64,000 bases of DNA from Natronococcus pandeyae (GTDB taxonomy: Archaea > Halobacteriota > Halobacteria > Halobacteriales > Natrialbaceae). The stretch covers positions 391,219-455,218 of the forward strand of contig NZ_PHNJ01000003.1 in assembly GCF_008122205.1 (NCBI RefSeq), in the 5' to 3' direction. The first letter of the stretch is position 1, and each line of letters opens with the position of its first letter. This document shows, in pieces, positions 17,799 through 27,303 of the stretch. Under the pieces are notes generated by a model that saw only the letters and a program-made list of their open reading frames with translations, made no database searches and was not told the DNA's origin. The position numbers were made by a program, and so were the translations under genes.

Positions 17799-19604
17799 TC
17801 ACTGTTTTCTGACGAGGTAGTCAGTCTCCATTCGCGAGACGTCGCCCTCGGCGGTGGACGTCCCGGGCTCGACACCCACGTCGAGTTCGTCCCCGTCGTC
17901 TCCGACGAGGATCATGTGCGCAGTCCCGAACATCCCCGTCCCGACCTCGACGTCGTGTCCCCGCTCCTCGAGGTCGTCGACCACGTCCGACGGATAGTCC
18001 GACTGTAGCTGGAGCGTATTGTCGGCCTCGTACGGATACTGCGTCGACGGGAACGCGGTGCTGACGAACCGGGGATGGGAGATCGCTTCCTGCGCGTCGA
18101 GTCCGAACTCGGCGACGTTCAGGAACTGCTGTGTCTGTCCCTGTGGCTGCGTGTCGACGCCGGTGTTCCCGCCCAGAATGTACGGGCGGCCGTCTCGAGT
18201 CGCCAGATACGGGTTGGACGTGTGTCGCACCTCGTAGCCAGGGGTGAGCCGGTTGGGGTGATCGTCCTCGAGGGAAAGCATCCGCATGCGGTTGTTGATG
18301 TGAATGCCGGTATCGCCGACGACGAGGAACTGCGCGCCGAGGCTGGTCGTCACCGCGGCCGCGTTGCCGTCCGCGTCGACGATGTGGAACGAACTCGTGT
18401 GGTCGTACTCGGTGTCCAGTGAGAGCGATTCGGTGAGAGCCGAGTCGATCGGCCACTCCATCGCCTCGTCCATGTCGATCCGGTCGCGCTGGCTCGCCGC
18501 GTACTCGTCGTCCAGCAACTCAGCGACGGGAACGTCGACCCGATCGGGGTCACCCACGTGGTGATATCTGTCTGCGAACGCGAGTTTGATCGCCTCGGCC
18601 TGGACGTGTACGGCGTCGGCGTCCTCGGCATCGATCGCCTCGAGATCGTACGCTTTCAGGACGTTCAGCGCCAGCAACTGCGTGATCCCCTGGCTGTTCG
18701 GCGGGTTCTGGTAGACGCGAACGTCGTCGTCGTACTCGATCGACACCGGGTCGACGATCTCACCCTCGAACTCGTGGAAATCCTCGAGCGTCAGGTAGCC
18801 GTCGTGCTCGTCGGAAAAGTCGACGATCGCCTCGGCGATCGGCCCGCGATAGAAGTGATCTCTCGACGCCTGGATCGCTTCGCTCCGTCCTTCGTCTCGG
18901 CGTTCGTCGTACGCGCGGACGAGCGCCTCGAACGTGTCTGCCATCGCCTCCTGGGAGACTGTGTCGCCTTCCGAGACGAGATCACCGTCTCGCTCGTAGA
19001 TTTCGGCCGCGTCGGGCCGGCCGTCGATCAGTTCTTCCTCGTCCTCGAGCCAGTGGTCCATCTCCGAGCTCACGGGATACCCCTCCCGGGCGATCTCGAT
19101 CGCCGGGGCGAGTACGTCCTCGAGTTCCAGCGCCCCGTACCGATCGAGCCACAGCATCCACCCGTCCCAGGCACCGGGGACGACGGCCTGGTGCATCCCG
19201 GCGTCGCCCGCCCGGTCCTCGAAATCCACGGGCGTCGCGTCGGAGCCGACGGGCCCCACGCCGTCGACGCTGGTCACCTCCTCCGACTCGGCGTCGTAGT
19301 ACAGCGCCCAGGTGCCGCCGCCCAGGGCCGAGGAGAACCAGGGCTCCACGACGCTGAGGACGCTGGCGACGGTGACGGCAGCGTCGGCGGCCGTTCCGCC
19401 ATCGGCGAGCACCTCGAGGCCGGCCTCGGTCGCGAGGTGGTGGTTCGAGACGACTGCCACAGGGGCGGAGTCTCGCCCCTCGGCAGCGTCGGCTCTCGGC
19501 ACCTCCGATTCTGCTCCCGAAAGGTCGAGACAACCGGCGACGCTCGCGGCTCCGATCCCGCCACTACTCAGGAGAATCTTGCGACGGCGAAGATTCGTAT
19601 CCAT
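17799..19604 (-). CDS. ggt: gamma-glutamyltransferase, exported
   Basis: 601-residue Ntn-hydrolase of the GGT family, transferring or hydrolysing gamma-glutamyl groups. The N-terminus 'RRRKILLSSGGIGAASVAGC' is Tat-like with a lipobox. The catalytic Thr follows the cleavage point in 'DHTSSFHIVDADGNAAAVTT' near residue 401. Other conserved segments are 'ADGGTAADAAVTVASVLSVV' and 'PNSQGITQLLALNVL'. A 'ctttagac' box about 27 bp upstream (minus strand, about 19628-19634) supports the ATG at 19604. It lies on the opposite strand between pstB and phoU, breaking the phosphate cluster. Confidence 0.9.
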   Translation of the reverse strand: MDTNLRRRKILLSSGGIGAASVAGCLDLSGAESEVPRADAAEGRDSAPVAVVSNHHLATEAGLEVLADGGTAADAAVTVASVLSVVEPWFSSALGGGTWALYYDAESEEVTSVDGVGPVGSDATPVDFEDRAGDAGMHQAVVPGAWDGWMLWLDRYGALELEDVLAPAIEIAREGYPVSSEMDHWLEDEEELIDGRPDAAEIYERDGDLVSEGDTVSQEAMADTFEALVRAYDERRDEGRSEAIQASRDHFYRGPIAEAIVDFSDEHDGYLTLEDFHEFEGEIVDPVSIEYDDDVRVYQNPPNSQGITQLLALNVLKAYDLEAIDAEDADAVHVQAEAIKLAFADRYHHVGDPDRVDVPVAELLDDEYAASQRDRIDMDEAMEWPIDSALTESLSLDTEYDHTSSFHIVDADGNAAAVTTSLGAQFLVVGDTGIHINNRMRMLSLEDDHPNRLTPGYEVRHTSNPYLATRDGRPYILGGNTGVDTQPQGQTQQFLNVAEFGLDAQEAISHPRFVSTAFPSTQYPYEADNTLQLQSDYPSDVVDDLEERGHDVEVGTGMFGTAHMILVGDDGDELDVGVEPGTSTAEGDVSRMETDYLVRKQ

Positions 19605-19930
19605 AGCCGAGAGGCGGTGCTGTGAGTCTAAAGTGGAGCAGACGTTTTCGCACCGTAGCGCGATATTACGGACACGCCGCGTCTCCACTTCCATCGCTCT
19701 CTCGGGAGAGCGAAGTTCGAAAACGCCACCGGAGCGGCCGAAACGGTGCTCGTCGAGCGAGTGTTCTGCCGTCCCGAACGGACCCCTGATACGGAAGGGG
19801 TGACCGATGTTGGGCGTCCCGGCAAGAAGATAAACGGTTCGTCAATCGACCGGGGTCCTCCGTTGAACGGATTGGCACAAAAACGCCATCAGGCGCAAGC
19901 TACATCAAGAAGGGGCGAAGTGTGTGACGT
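19605..19930. other. Intergenic region between ggt and phoU
   Basis: 326 bp between divergent genes. It contains the ggt TATA-like box (about 19628-19634, minus strand) and a small perfect hairpin ctctc/gagag at 19694-19707. No clear TATA box lies at 25-30 bp before phoU (ATG 19931). No coding signal was recognised. Confidence 0.45.
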
Positions 19931-20602
19931 ATGGCCAGAAAGTCGTATCAGGAGAAACTGACGATGCTCCGCGAGGACGTCCTCTACATGAGCGAGGTCG
20001 TCATGGAGCGACTCCGAATGGGCCTCGACGCGCTCGAGCAGAAGGACGAGGATCTCGCGAACGAAGTGATAGAGGGTGACAGCGAAGTCAACGAACTGTA
20101 TCTCGACCTCGAGCAGGACTGTATCGAACTGCTGGCGCTCCAACAGCCCGTCGCCAGCGACCTGCGGTTGATCGCCTCGACGTTCAAGATCATCACCGAC
20201 CTGGAACGGATCGGCGACCTCGCGGTCAACCTCGGCGAGTACACGCACGAGGCCGAACACGACCGGTTCCCGGACGTCGACGTGCAGGCGATGGGCGAAC
20301 TTACCCTCGAGATGGTCGAGGACGCGATGATCGCCTACGACACCGAGGACACCGACGGCTGCCGGGAGATCGCCGTCCGCGACGACGACGTCGATCAGTT
20401 CGCGGAACGGGCGAGCGGAATCGTCGTCCGGGATCTCATCGAGCGCGAACTCGACTCTCCCGACGAGATCGAACAGGTTCTCCAGGACGTCTCGCGGCTG
20501 CTCCTGACGATCCGGGACCTCGAACGCGTCGGCGATCACGCGGTGAACATCGCCGCGCGAACGCTGTACATGGTCGAGAACGACGACGAACTCATCTACT
20601 GA
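19931..20602 (+). CDS. phoU: phosphate signalling protein PhoU
   Basis: 223-residue all-helical protein with the two PhoU three-helix repeats, each carrying the metal-binding E/DxxxD signature: 'ITDLERIGDLAVNLGEYTHE' and 'RDLERVGDHAVNIAARTLYM'. It is expected to modulate Pst transporter activity and phosphate signalling on the cytosolic side. It is the conventional stand-alone PhoU; the AbrB-linked form at 12.5 kb is the other regulator. It is separated from pstB by the oppositely oriented ggt. Confidence 0.93.
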   Translation: MARKSYQEKLTMLREDVLYMSEVVMERLRMGLDALEQKDEDLANEVIEGDSEVNELYLDLEQDCIELLALQQPVASDLRLIASTFKIITDLERIGDLAVNLGEYTHEAEHDRFPDVDVQAMGELTLEMVEDAMIAYDTEDTDGCREIAVRDDDVDQFAERASGIVVRDLIERELDSPDEIEQVLQDVSRLLLTIRDLERVGDHAVNIAARTLYMVENDDELIY

Positions 20603-20753
20603 CGGCTCTCTCTGACCCGGACGAAATGCGGGCCAGTACGGTCCGTTCTCGGCGAGTGCTGAACCGAGAGTGCACCAGCGTAGTGCACCAGCGTGATCCT
20701 CCCCGCGGATGCAGGCAGTATACGCTTGTCTCGGAGGGCTGCTAGCCCCGACT

Positions 20754-22670
20754 ATGAGCGCACAGTTTACAGACGACGACCTCGAGAAGACCGTCGAGAA
20801 CGCGAACGGAGAGACTATCGGGACCGTCACGGCGGTCGAGGGTGACGTTGCGCAGGTCGAACCCAGGGACGGTGTGATGGACTCGATCCGAGCGGCACTC
20901 GGGTGGACCGGAACGCAGGAAACCGTCTCGATACGCGACGACACGGTCGAGGAGATCACCGACGAGGTAATTCGCCTCGAGACGGCGTCGCTGGACGCGG
21001 ACGAGGCAGTGGCAGCCACGACCGACGAAGCGGAAGAGACAGAACCCGCGGACGGTGAACCGGACGAAACAGCCCGCAGCGCGGGACTCGAGTCCGACGA
21101 GGCTGCGACGCAGGGTTCGGACACCGACCCCGACGGTCTCGAGGAAGGGGACCGAGGCGAGTCGGTCGAAGCGACGGGAACTTCCGCGGAGACGACTGCT
21201 ACCGAGGAGGATCTCGAGGACGAGCTGAACCGCGGAGCAAAGGTCGAGCCGCCGGCGGAGAGCGAGGTCCGCGAGACGATGGAGGAGACGACCGAAACTG
21301 CAGGGGGCGAGACGGCCGAGATGACGGACGTCCCCGAGGAACTGGAAATGGGCGACGCGTACGGCGACACTCCGGAAGCGGACTCGACTGCGGAGGGAGC
21401 AGAAGTCACAGAACCGAGTGAGCCGGACGAATTAGACCGGAGCGAGAGTTCCGGGAACGCTGATGGGACGAACGCGATCGACGAGCCCCGCGGTGGCGAG
21501 GCGTTCGACGCGGACGATATCACTGACGACGCAGAACCCGGGCGTACGGAAGACGACGAATCCGAGACCGTGGGAGACACCGAACGCGAGACCGAAGAGA
21601 TGGATCTCGCCGACGAACTCGAGCGGGGGCCCGACCTCGAGTCGGTCGACGACACGGACGACGCGTCGGAGCCATCCGCGACAGAGGACGTGGGCGACGA
21701 ACTGACCCACGGAAACGATCTCGAGTCGGCGGCGGAGCCGACCGAGGAATCGACGGAGCGACCCGAGACAGAGGAGATGGATCTCGCCGACGAGTTCGAT
21801 CGCGGCGCCGATCTGGACGCGGTCGAGGAGGACGCTCCCTCGGCGGCGCCCGACCGCGGCGTGGGTGAGCAGCCGACCGAGGAGATGGACCTCGCCGAGG
21901 AACTGGACCAGGGGGTCGACGTCGAATCGGCAGCGGAGACGGACCACGAGGAAGACGCCCCAGTCGACGCCGACGCGTTCCCGGGTCCGAAAGCTGACAG
22001 CGAAATAGCCGCCGACGCGGCCACGCCCCGTTCGGCGGAGCCGGCGAGTCACGCGGCGCTCGAGGCGGAGCCAGCGCTGGACCATCGTACCGACGAGCCG
22101 GCGAGGGCGCCCGAATCCGTGGCCGACGAGGCAGATCGAAGCGGCGAGGAACGAGGCGGTGTCGAGTCACCGATCGGGGCGATGTTCGAGGCCCAGCAGA
22201 CGGCGATCGAGGAGACCCGACAACTCTTCGAGGGCAGTCTCGCGGTCCAGCGGGACGTCAACAGGATCGCGCTGAACACGCTCCACAGGCAGATGGCGCT
22301 TCAGCGCCAGGGGATCGAGCTATTCCAGTCGATGACGCCCGATCCCGTCGAGGCTGCGAAAGCGATGGGGCCACCGAAGGCGTCTCTCGAGGACCACCAG
22401 TCGACAGAGGGTGCTTCCGGCCCGTCACAGGCGGAGACCGGAACGCTACAGCGACGAACCGACTCGTCTGAGTCGGCGGACCGTGAGGGGACGTTCGAGC
22501 GCCGACTCGAACTCGTCGACGGCCTCGACTCGATGTATCGGGAGCGCCTCGAAGGTGTGGGTATCACCACACTCGACGACCTCGCGTACGCCGACGTCGA
22601 GACCGTCGCGGAAGCCGCCGAAGTGACCGAGGAACGCGCCGAAAGCTGGATCGAACAGGCCGCGGCCTGA
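20754..22670 (+). CDS. PRC-barrel / acidic-repeat / HhH multidomain protein
   Basis: 638-residue, extremely acidic protein. Residues 1-75 look like a PRC-barrel ('MSAQFTDDDLEKTVENANGE'). Residues 76-450 are Asp/Glu/Thr/Ser-rich with at least five degenerate copies of a unit like 'TEEMDLADELERGPDLES'. Residues about 470-525 are amphipathic helix ('MFEAQQTAIEETRQLFEGSL'), reminiscent of haloarchaeal phasin-like or scaffold helices. Residues 584-638 form a helix-hairpin-helix domain ('GITTLDDLAYADVETVAEAA', ending 'ERAESWIEQAAA'). There is no signal peptide. A scaffold or nucleoid-associated role is possible; function is unassigned. The ATG at 20754 starts the PRC domain. Confidence 0.7.
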   Translation: MSAQFTDDDLEKTVENANGETIGTVTAVEGDVAQVEPRDGVMDSIRAALGWTGTQETVSIRDDTVEEITDEVIRLETASLDADEAVAATTDEAEETEPADGEPDETARSAGLESDEAATQGSDTDPDGLEEGDRGESVEATGTSAETTATEEDLEDELNRGAKVEPPAESEVRETMEETTETAGGETAEMTDVPEELEMGDAYGDTPEADSTAEGAEVTEPSEPDELDRSESSGNADGTNAIDEPRGGEAFDADDITDDAEPGRTEDDESETVGDTERETEEMDLADELERGPDLESVDDTDDASEPSATEDVGDELTHGNDLESAAEPTEESTERPETEEMDLADEFDRGADLDAVEEDAPSAAPDRGVGEQPTEEMDLAEELDQGVDVESAAETDHEEDAPVDADAFPGPKADSEIAADAATPRSAEPASHAALEAEPALDHRTDEPARAPESVADEADRSGEERGGVESPIGAMFEAQQTAIEETRQLFEGSLAVQRDVNRIALNTLHRQMALQRQGIELFQSMTPDPVEAAKAMGPPKASLEDHQSTEGASGPSQAETGTLQRRTDSSESADREGTFERRLELVDGLDSMYRERLEGVGITTLDDLAYADVETVAEAAEVTEERAESWIEQAAA

Positions 22671-22702
22671 GACGCTTCGCGAACGCCCGTTTCAGGCTGC
22701 CG

Positions 22703-23101
22703 TCACTGATCCGTCGAGCGCCCCGTTTCGGGCGCTCGCGTTCGCTTTCGTTCGGGAACGCCCGTCAGCAACTGCGCCGTATCGACGACGTTTCTCGTCT
22801 CGAGCAGCAGTTCGGCCGCCGCCCTGAGCGTGAAGTCGGCCTCGAGGTCGACGCCGTAACACCCGGTGTAACACTCGAGCCACCGATTCATCGCGGTCTC
22901 GAGGGCGGTGAACTCGGCTTCCGAGAACGGAACGAGTCGGCCGCCGGTTCGAGCCTCGACGTAGAGCCAGATCGCCTGGCCAGCCCCCTCGCGCAGGTAC
23001 TCGAGTCCGTCTTCCGGGTCGGAGGTGTCGGGATCGAAGCGCTCCCGGTCGCGCTCGGCCTGGCGGGCGAGCGCGGCGATTCTGGGGCCGTACCGGTCCA
23101 C
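22703..23101 (-). CDS. conserved protein of the etf operon, unknown function
   Basis: 132-residue protein starting at GTG 23101, one base past the fixCX stop and on the same strand, so it is the last gene of the etfBA-fixCX unit. Features: 'DGLEYLREGAGQAIWLYVEA' and 'LVPFSEAEFTALETAMNRWL' form predicted amphipathic helices, 'ECYTGCYGV' carries two cysteines, and 'FTLRAAAELLLETRNVVDTA' follows. The tail is basic. No named domain is recognised. Tight coupling suggests a role in electron-transfer complex assembly or regulation, by inference only. Confidence 0.65.
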   Translation of the reverse strand: MDRYGPRIAALARQAERDRERFDPDTSDPEDGLEYLREGAGQAIWLYVEARTGGRLVPFSEAEFTALETAMNRWLECYTGCYGVDLEADFTLRAAAELLLETRNVVDTAQLLTGVPERKRTRAPETGRSTDQ

Positions 23102-23102
23102 G

Positions 23103-24785
23103 TTACCCCTCGCGGTACTCGACGCCCTTGCCGCCGCGCGGGTGTTCCCACGCGGTGTCGGCGACGATCGCACAGGTGCCACACTCGACGCAGGGCTGGG
23201 TGTCGAGGCTGACGACCGTCTCCTCGTCGCCGTTCGTCTGTACCTGCTCGGTTCGGTAGCAGCCGCCGCCGAAGTCGTCGGCACTGACGGGGCAGGCGTA
23301 GACGGCGGCCTCGCTCGCCGCCGCGGAGTCGTCGAGCAGTTCGATGTGGGGGTTGCCGACGTCCGTGTCGTACGTGAGGCCGCCGATGCGGGCCTCGAGG
23401 CTCGGCGGTTCGACGTCGTTCTCCCAGTGGATCGTCCGACCGTGCTCCTCGCCGACGATCGCCGGCACCGTGACGTAGCCGGTGCGGGTGTCGGGAAGCA
23501 TCGACACCAGGAACGGCGAGTTGTACGCCCGCTTTAGCACTCGATCGGCGACGGGATTGCCGAGTGCGAGGCTCCCGACTCGCGAGTCGAGGACGCGTTC
23601 GACCGCGTTCGTCACGACGTCTCGCTCGCCGACCGCGCGGCTGAGGTCGTACCGCCGCGGGCGGAGTTTGTCCATCGTCCCCGACTCCTCGAGGAGCTTT
23701 GCGTACCGCCGGCCGGCGGCTTCGGGGTCGGCGTTCCCGCGGGTGATGGCGAAGGCGTCGGCCGCGAGCGCGCCGCCGGTGACGGCGTGGTTCATCCCCT
23801 TGATGATCGGCCCCTGGGCCTGCATCTGGCCGGCGGCGTCGCCGACGAGAACGAGACGGTCGCGGTAGGGCTCGCGGTGGGCGACCTTCTTCGAGTCGGG
23901 GACGAGTTTCGCGCCGTACTCGCGTTCGTCGTACTCGTCGCCGAGCCAGTGGGCCATCACGGGATGGGTGAGCAGCGCGTCGAGCAGTTCGTGGGGCTCG
24001 GCCTGCTCCGCGACGAGGCTGTCGAGGTGAAAGACCGTCCCGATCGATAGCGAATCCTCGTTGGTGTAGAGGAAGCCCCCGCCCCGAACGTCGGAGAAGA
24101 GGTCGCCCGAGAACAGGTGGGCGGCCCCCTCGTCCTCGTCGAGGTCGAACCGGTCGTTGACGACGTCGGGGTCCATATCGACGACGGCCTTGACGCCCTG
24201 GAACCACTCGTCGGGCTCCTCCCAGTCCATGAGGCCCGCGTCGCGGGCCAGTTCGGAGTTGACGCCGTCGGCGGCGACGATCAGGTCCGCCTCGATCGGA
24301 TCGAGTTCGTCGCAGGTGACGCCGACGATCTCGCCATCCTCTCGCAAGAGACCGTTCACCCGGACGTTCGTCAGGACGCCGCCGCCCGTCTCGCTGGTCT
24401 TCTCGTGGACGCGTTGTTCGAGCCAGGCGTCCATCTTCCGACGGAGCACGGCGTCACACCAGTCGGTGTCGTGCTCGTGGAGATCGGTGAGATCGTAGCT
24501 CTTGACCTTGTTTCCGGCGATGTTGTGGATCTGGTAGTCGGTGACGGGTCGTTCGGCCGCCTCCTCGCGGAAGCCCTCGAAGAGGTCGTCGAGCGTGTAC
24601 GGTGCCGACTCCTCGGCGTAGACCAGCCCGCCGGAGACGTTCTTCGAGCCGGCCTCGACGCCGCGTTCCAGGACGAGCGTCTCGACGCCGTGTTCCGCGA
24701 GTCGGGCGGCGGCCGCGGCCCCGCCGGGACCGCAGCCGACGACGACGGCCTCGTAGTGTTCGCGGTCGGCCGGTTCGCCGCTCAT
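23103..24785 (-). CDS. fixC: ETF-quinone oxidoreductase FixC fused to ferredoxin FixX
   Basis: 560-residue flavoprotein passing electrons from ETF to the quinone pool. The N-terminus has the FAD Rossmann motif 'VVVGCGPGGAAAAARLAEHG'; 'VLVGDAAGQMQAQGPIIKGM' is the second FAD segment. The C-terminal part is a FixX-type [4Fe-4S] ferredoxin: one Cys in 'VYACPVSADDF' plus 'CVECGTC', the four-ligand pattern known from ETF-QO. It ends in 'HPRGGKGVEYREG'. Bacteria usually encode FixC and FixX separately. It overlaps etfA by 4 bp. Confidence 0.9.
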   Translation of the reverse strand: MSGEPADREHYEAVVVGCGPGGAAAAARLAEHGVETLVLERGVEAGSKNVSGGLVYAEESAPYTLDDLFEGFREEAAERPVTDYQIHNIAGNKVKSYDLTDLHEHDTDWCDAVLRRKMDAWLEQRVHEKTSETGGGVLTNVRVNGLLREDGEIVGVTCDELDPIEADLIVAADGVNSELARDAGLMDWEEPDEWFQGVKAVVDMDPDVVNDRFDLDEDEGAAHLFSGDLFSDVRGGGFLYTNEDSLSIGTVFHLDSLVAEQAEPHELLDALLTHPVMAHWLGDEYDEREYGAKLVPDSKKVAHREPYRDRLVLVGDAAGQMQAQGPIIKGMNHAVTGGALAADAFAITRGNADPEAAGRRYAKLLEESGTMDKLRPRRYDLSRAVGERDVVTNAVERVLDSRVGSLALGNPVADRVLKRAYNSPFLVSMLPDTRTGYVTVPAIVGEEHGRTIHWENDVEPPSLEARIGGLTYDTDVGNPHIELLDDSAAASEAAVYACPVSADDFGGGCYRTEQVQTNGDEETVVSLDTQPCVECGTCAIVADTAWEHPRGGKGVEYREG

Positions 24786-26350
24786 CGGTCGTCACCTCCG
24801 CTGCCGTCGGCGACGGCCTCGAGTTCAGTCGCGCCCGCTTCGACGGCCTCCGTGAGCCGCGGCAGCACCTCGAACAGATCGCCCTCGACGAAGTAGTCGC
24901 TGAAGTCGCGAATTCGGGCGTCGGTATCGGTGTTGATCGCGACGATCGTATCCGACTCGTCCATCCCGACCTTGTGCTGGACCGCCCCGGAGACGCCCGC
25001 CGCGATGTAGAGGTCGGGGGCGACGACCTGTCCCGTCTCGCCGATCTGGCGCTCCTCCTTCGAGTACTCCTCGACGTGGCCCTCGAACTGGTAGGCGGAG
25101 GTGACGATCCCGCGGGTGATCCCCAGTTCGGCGTCCTCGAAGGCGTCGACGAGTTCGAGGCCGAGCTCCATCCCCCCGGTGGGGTCGTCGGCGATGCCAC
25201 GACCGAGACAGACGATCACCTCGTGGCCAGTGAGATCGATCCCGGCCTCGAGCTGGTCGTGTTCGGTGATCTCGACGCGGAACCAGTCGTCGTCGAGCTC
25301 CATGTCGTGTTCGACGACGAGTCCCTCCCGGTCGTAGTCGGGCTCCATCGGCGCGAAGCTGCCGGGGATGATCGACGCGCCCTGCGGGTGGAAGTCCCGT
25401 CCGGGGTTGTCGAGACAGAGGATCGTCGAGTACTCGAACCCGGAGAAGTCCGGTCGCTTCATGTGCAGGACCTTCTCGAAGGTCTTCTTGACGCCGGGTT
25501 CGCCGGTCTTGACCGGGTTCGACACCTCGTTCTCCTCGATGTAGAGGTCCGAACAGTCGGAGGCGAGCCCGGAGTCCAGTTCCGCCTGGACCTTCGCCGA
25601 GAGGTCCCGGCCGTTGTTCGTCGCCGGGAACAGGGCGTATCTGGGCTCGTCGTACTCGCGCCAGTCGGTGCTCTCGACGGTGCCTTCTCCGCGGGCCATG
25701 TGGGCCGCGATCTCGGTGTAGGGCTTGTGGAGGAACCGCTCGAGTCGGTCGTCGTCGTGGTAGACCGCGACGTCGGCGCCGTAGGCGATACACTCCTCCG
25801 CGAGTCTCTCGCAGTCGTCGCCTATCAGAAACGCGACGACTCGTTCCTCATCACCGTAATCCTCCTCGAACTGGTCCATCAGCTCTCGCGCCTTCCCGAG
25901 CATCTCCCGCGAGACCTCGAGTAACTCGCCCTGCTGCGTCTCGCAGAACACCCACATGTCGGCGTAGTCGCCACCGTCGAGCGCCCGGACGTGTCGCTTG
26001 TCACGAGTGGGGTGGGAGAGGCCGTCGTCTTTCTCCTCTTCGGCTGCCTTCTCCTCTTCTGGTTCTTCTTCGTCGACTTCGTCCACCTCCTCGCCTTCCG
26101 CCTCCTCGCCGACGTCCTCTTTCGTCTCCTCGTACTCGCCTTCCGTCTCGGTCCCCTCCTCGACGCCCTCGTGATCGCTGCCCGCCTCGTCGAGGATCTC
26201 GAGTCGCCGGTGGATCGCCTCCCGGGCAGTCTTGCGATCCCGGCCGGCCTGTTCGGCTTCGAGCACCGCCTGGAGTTCGTCGGTGTCGTCGATCGTCTCG
26301 AGTTCCTCGTCCAGTTCGTCCACCGTGTGTTCGTTCGGATCAAGTCCCAT
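24782..26350 (-). CDS. etfA: electron transfer flavoprotein alpha subunit with acidic N-terminal extension
   Basis: 522-residue EtfA/FixB. The C-terminal FAD-binding domain shows 'VIVCLGRGIADDPTGGMELG', 'GQVVAPDLYIAAGVSGAVQH' and 'IVAINTDTDARIRDFSDYFV'. The first 120 residues are an added helical plus Glu/Asp-rich segment ('TVDELDEELETIDDTDELQA' then an acidic stretch), absent from bacterial EtfA of about 320 residues but typical of haloarchaea. Start ATG 26350 lies 1 bp after the etfB stop; the gene end overlaps fixCX by 4 bp. Part of a four-component EtfABCX-like system. Confidence 0.92.
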   Translation of the reverse strand: MGLDPNEHTVDELDEELETIDDTDELQAVLEAEQAGRDRKTAREAIHRRLEILDEAGSDHEGVEEGTETEGEYEETKEDVGEEAEGEEVDEVDEEEPEEEKAAEEEKDDGLSHPTRDKRHVRALDGGDYADMWVFCETQQGELLEVSREMLGKARELMDQFEEDYGDEERVVAFLIGDDCERLAEECIAYGADVAVYHDDDRLERFLHKPYTEIAAHMARGEGTVESTDWREYDEPRYALFPATNNGRDLSAKVQAELDSGLASDCSDLYIEENEVSNPVKTGEPGVKKTFEKVLHMKRPDFSGFEYSTILCLDNPGRDFHPQGASIIPGSFAPMEPDYDREGLVVEHDMELDDDWFRVEITEHDQLEAGIDLTGHEVIVCLGRGIADDPTGGMELGLELVDAFEDAELGITRGIVTSAYQFEGHVEEYSKEERQIGETGQVVAPDLYIAAGVSGAVQHKVGMDESDTIVAINTDTDARIRDFSDYFVEGDLFEVLPRLTEAVEAGATELEAVADGSGGDDR

Positions 26351-26351
26351 A

Positions 26352-27215
26352 TCAGTCACTCCCCGCGAACGGCTGCAGTTCCTCGAGTACCGGTTCCATC
26401 GCATCGCCGTCGTCGGGATCGATCATCGTCGCCTCCCGCTCCGACGGCGCCTTCGGGATCGGATCGACCGACGAGACGATCGTCGGCGAGCCGTCGAGCC
26501 CGATGTAGTCGGGGTCGAGGTTCAGATCCTCCTGGCTCCACGTCGTCAGGTGTTCGTCGTGGTCGGCCGCCCGCTCTTCGGTCTCCGCCCGGAGCCGTTT
26601 GTGCGTCAGCCGGTGGGACGCCTTGCGGTAGGTCGGTTCGAACTCCGGATCGGTGACGACCATACAGGGCAGCGGCGCCTCGACGGTCTCGATCTCGTCG
26701 ACGTCTCCCTCGACCAGTCGCTTCGCGCGGAGACGGCGGTCGTCGGGGTCGATATCCAGCGCGATGACGTGCGTGACGATCGGCCAGTCCATCGCCCAGG
26801 CGGTCTGGGGGCCGGTCTGACCGGTCTCGCCGTCGGCCGATTTGAAGCCGGCGAAGACGAGATCGATATCCCCCAGTTCCTCCTGGTAGGTCTCGAGACC
26901 CGCACTGAGCGTGATCGCCGTCGCCCACGTGTCGGAAGCGGCCAGCTCCCGGTCGGACAGCAGGTAGCTGTCGTCGGTGTACACCGATTCCATCGCCTCC
27001 TTCAGCACGTCGGCGTACCCCGGCGGCCCCATGCTCATTCCGCTGACGTGCCCGCCGTGGCGAACCTTCGTCTGGAGAGCAGCCTGGACGGCGAACTTGT
27101 CGTTCGGGTTCATCACCGTCGGCGTCTTCCCGCGCTCGAGGTGGCCGTCCTCGTCGAACGACACTGCCCCCTCGGAGAAGTCCGGGACGCCCTTGGTCAG
27201 TACTACCGATCGCAT
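26352..27215 (-). CDS. etfB: electron transfer flavoprotein beta subunit
   Basis: 287-residue EtfB/FixA and first gene of the etf operon. Recognised by 'NPNDKFAVQAALQTKVRHGG', 'MGPPGYADVLKEAMESVYTD' and 'DLVFAGFKSADGETGQTGPQ' (nucleotide-binding loop). With EtfA and FixCX it forms the type of complex shown in other archaea and bacteria to bifurcate electrons between quinone and a low-potential acceptor; bifurcation here is an inference. There is no TATA at leaderless distance. A 'ttcttaatag' box at about 27281-27290 (minus strand) suggests a leader of roughly 40 nt. Confidence 0.9.
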   Translation of the reverse strand: MRSVVLTKGVPDFSEGAVSFDEDGHLERGKTPTVMNPNDKFAVQAALQTKVRHGGHVSGMSMGPPGYADVLKEAMESVYTDDSYLLSDRELAASDTWATAITLSAGLETYQEELGDIDLVFAGFKSADGETGQTGPQTAWAMDWPIVTHVIALDIDPDDRRLRAKRLVEGDVDEIETVEAPLPCMVVTDPEFEPTYRKASHRLTHKRLRAETEERAADHDEHLTTWSQEDLNLDPDYIGLDGSPTIVSSVDPIPKAPSEREATMIDPDDGDAMEPVLEELQPFAGSD

Positions 27216-27303
27216 ACTCCCCCCTGTGCGTGTGATGTGGTTTCGCTTGCCATTCTCATATCATCCTATCGCAACTATGGCTATTAAGAATAGGGGTAAA
27301 AGT

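Noticed and set aside
19889..22024. 711-codon minus-strand Ser-rich frame opposite phoU and the acidic repeat protein
   Set aside because: Serine-rich text arises from reverse-reading acidic codons; phoU is certain on the plus strand.
23103..23290. Apparent loss of a ferredoxin cysteine in FixCX
   Set aside because: ETF-QO-type clusters use one upstream Cys plus CxxCxxC, and all four are present.
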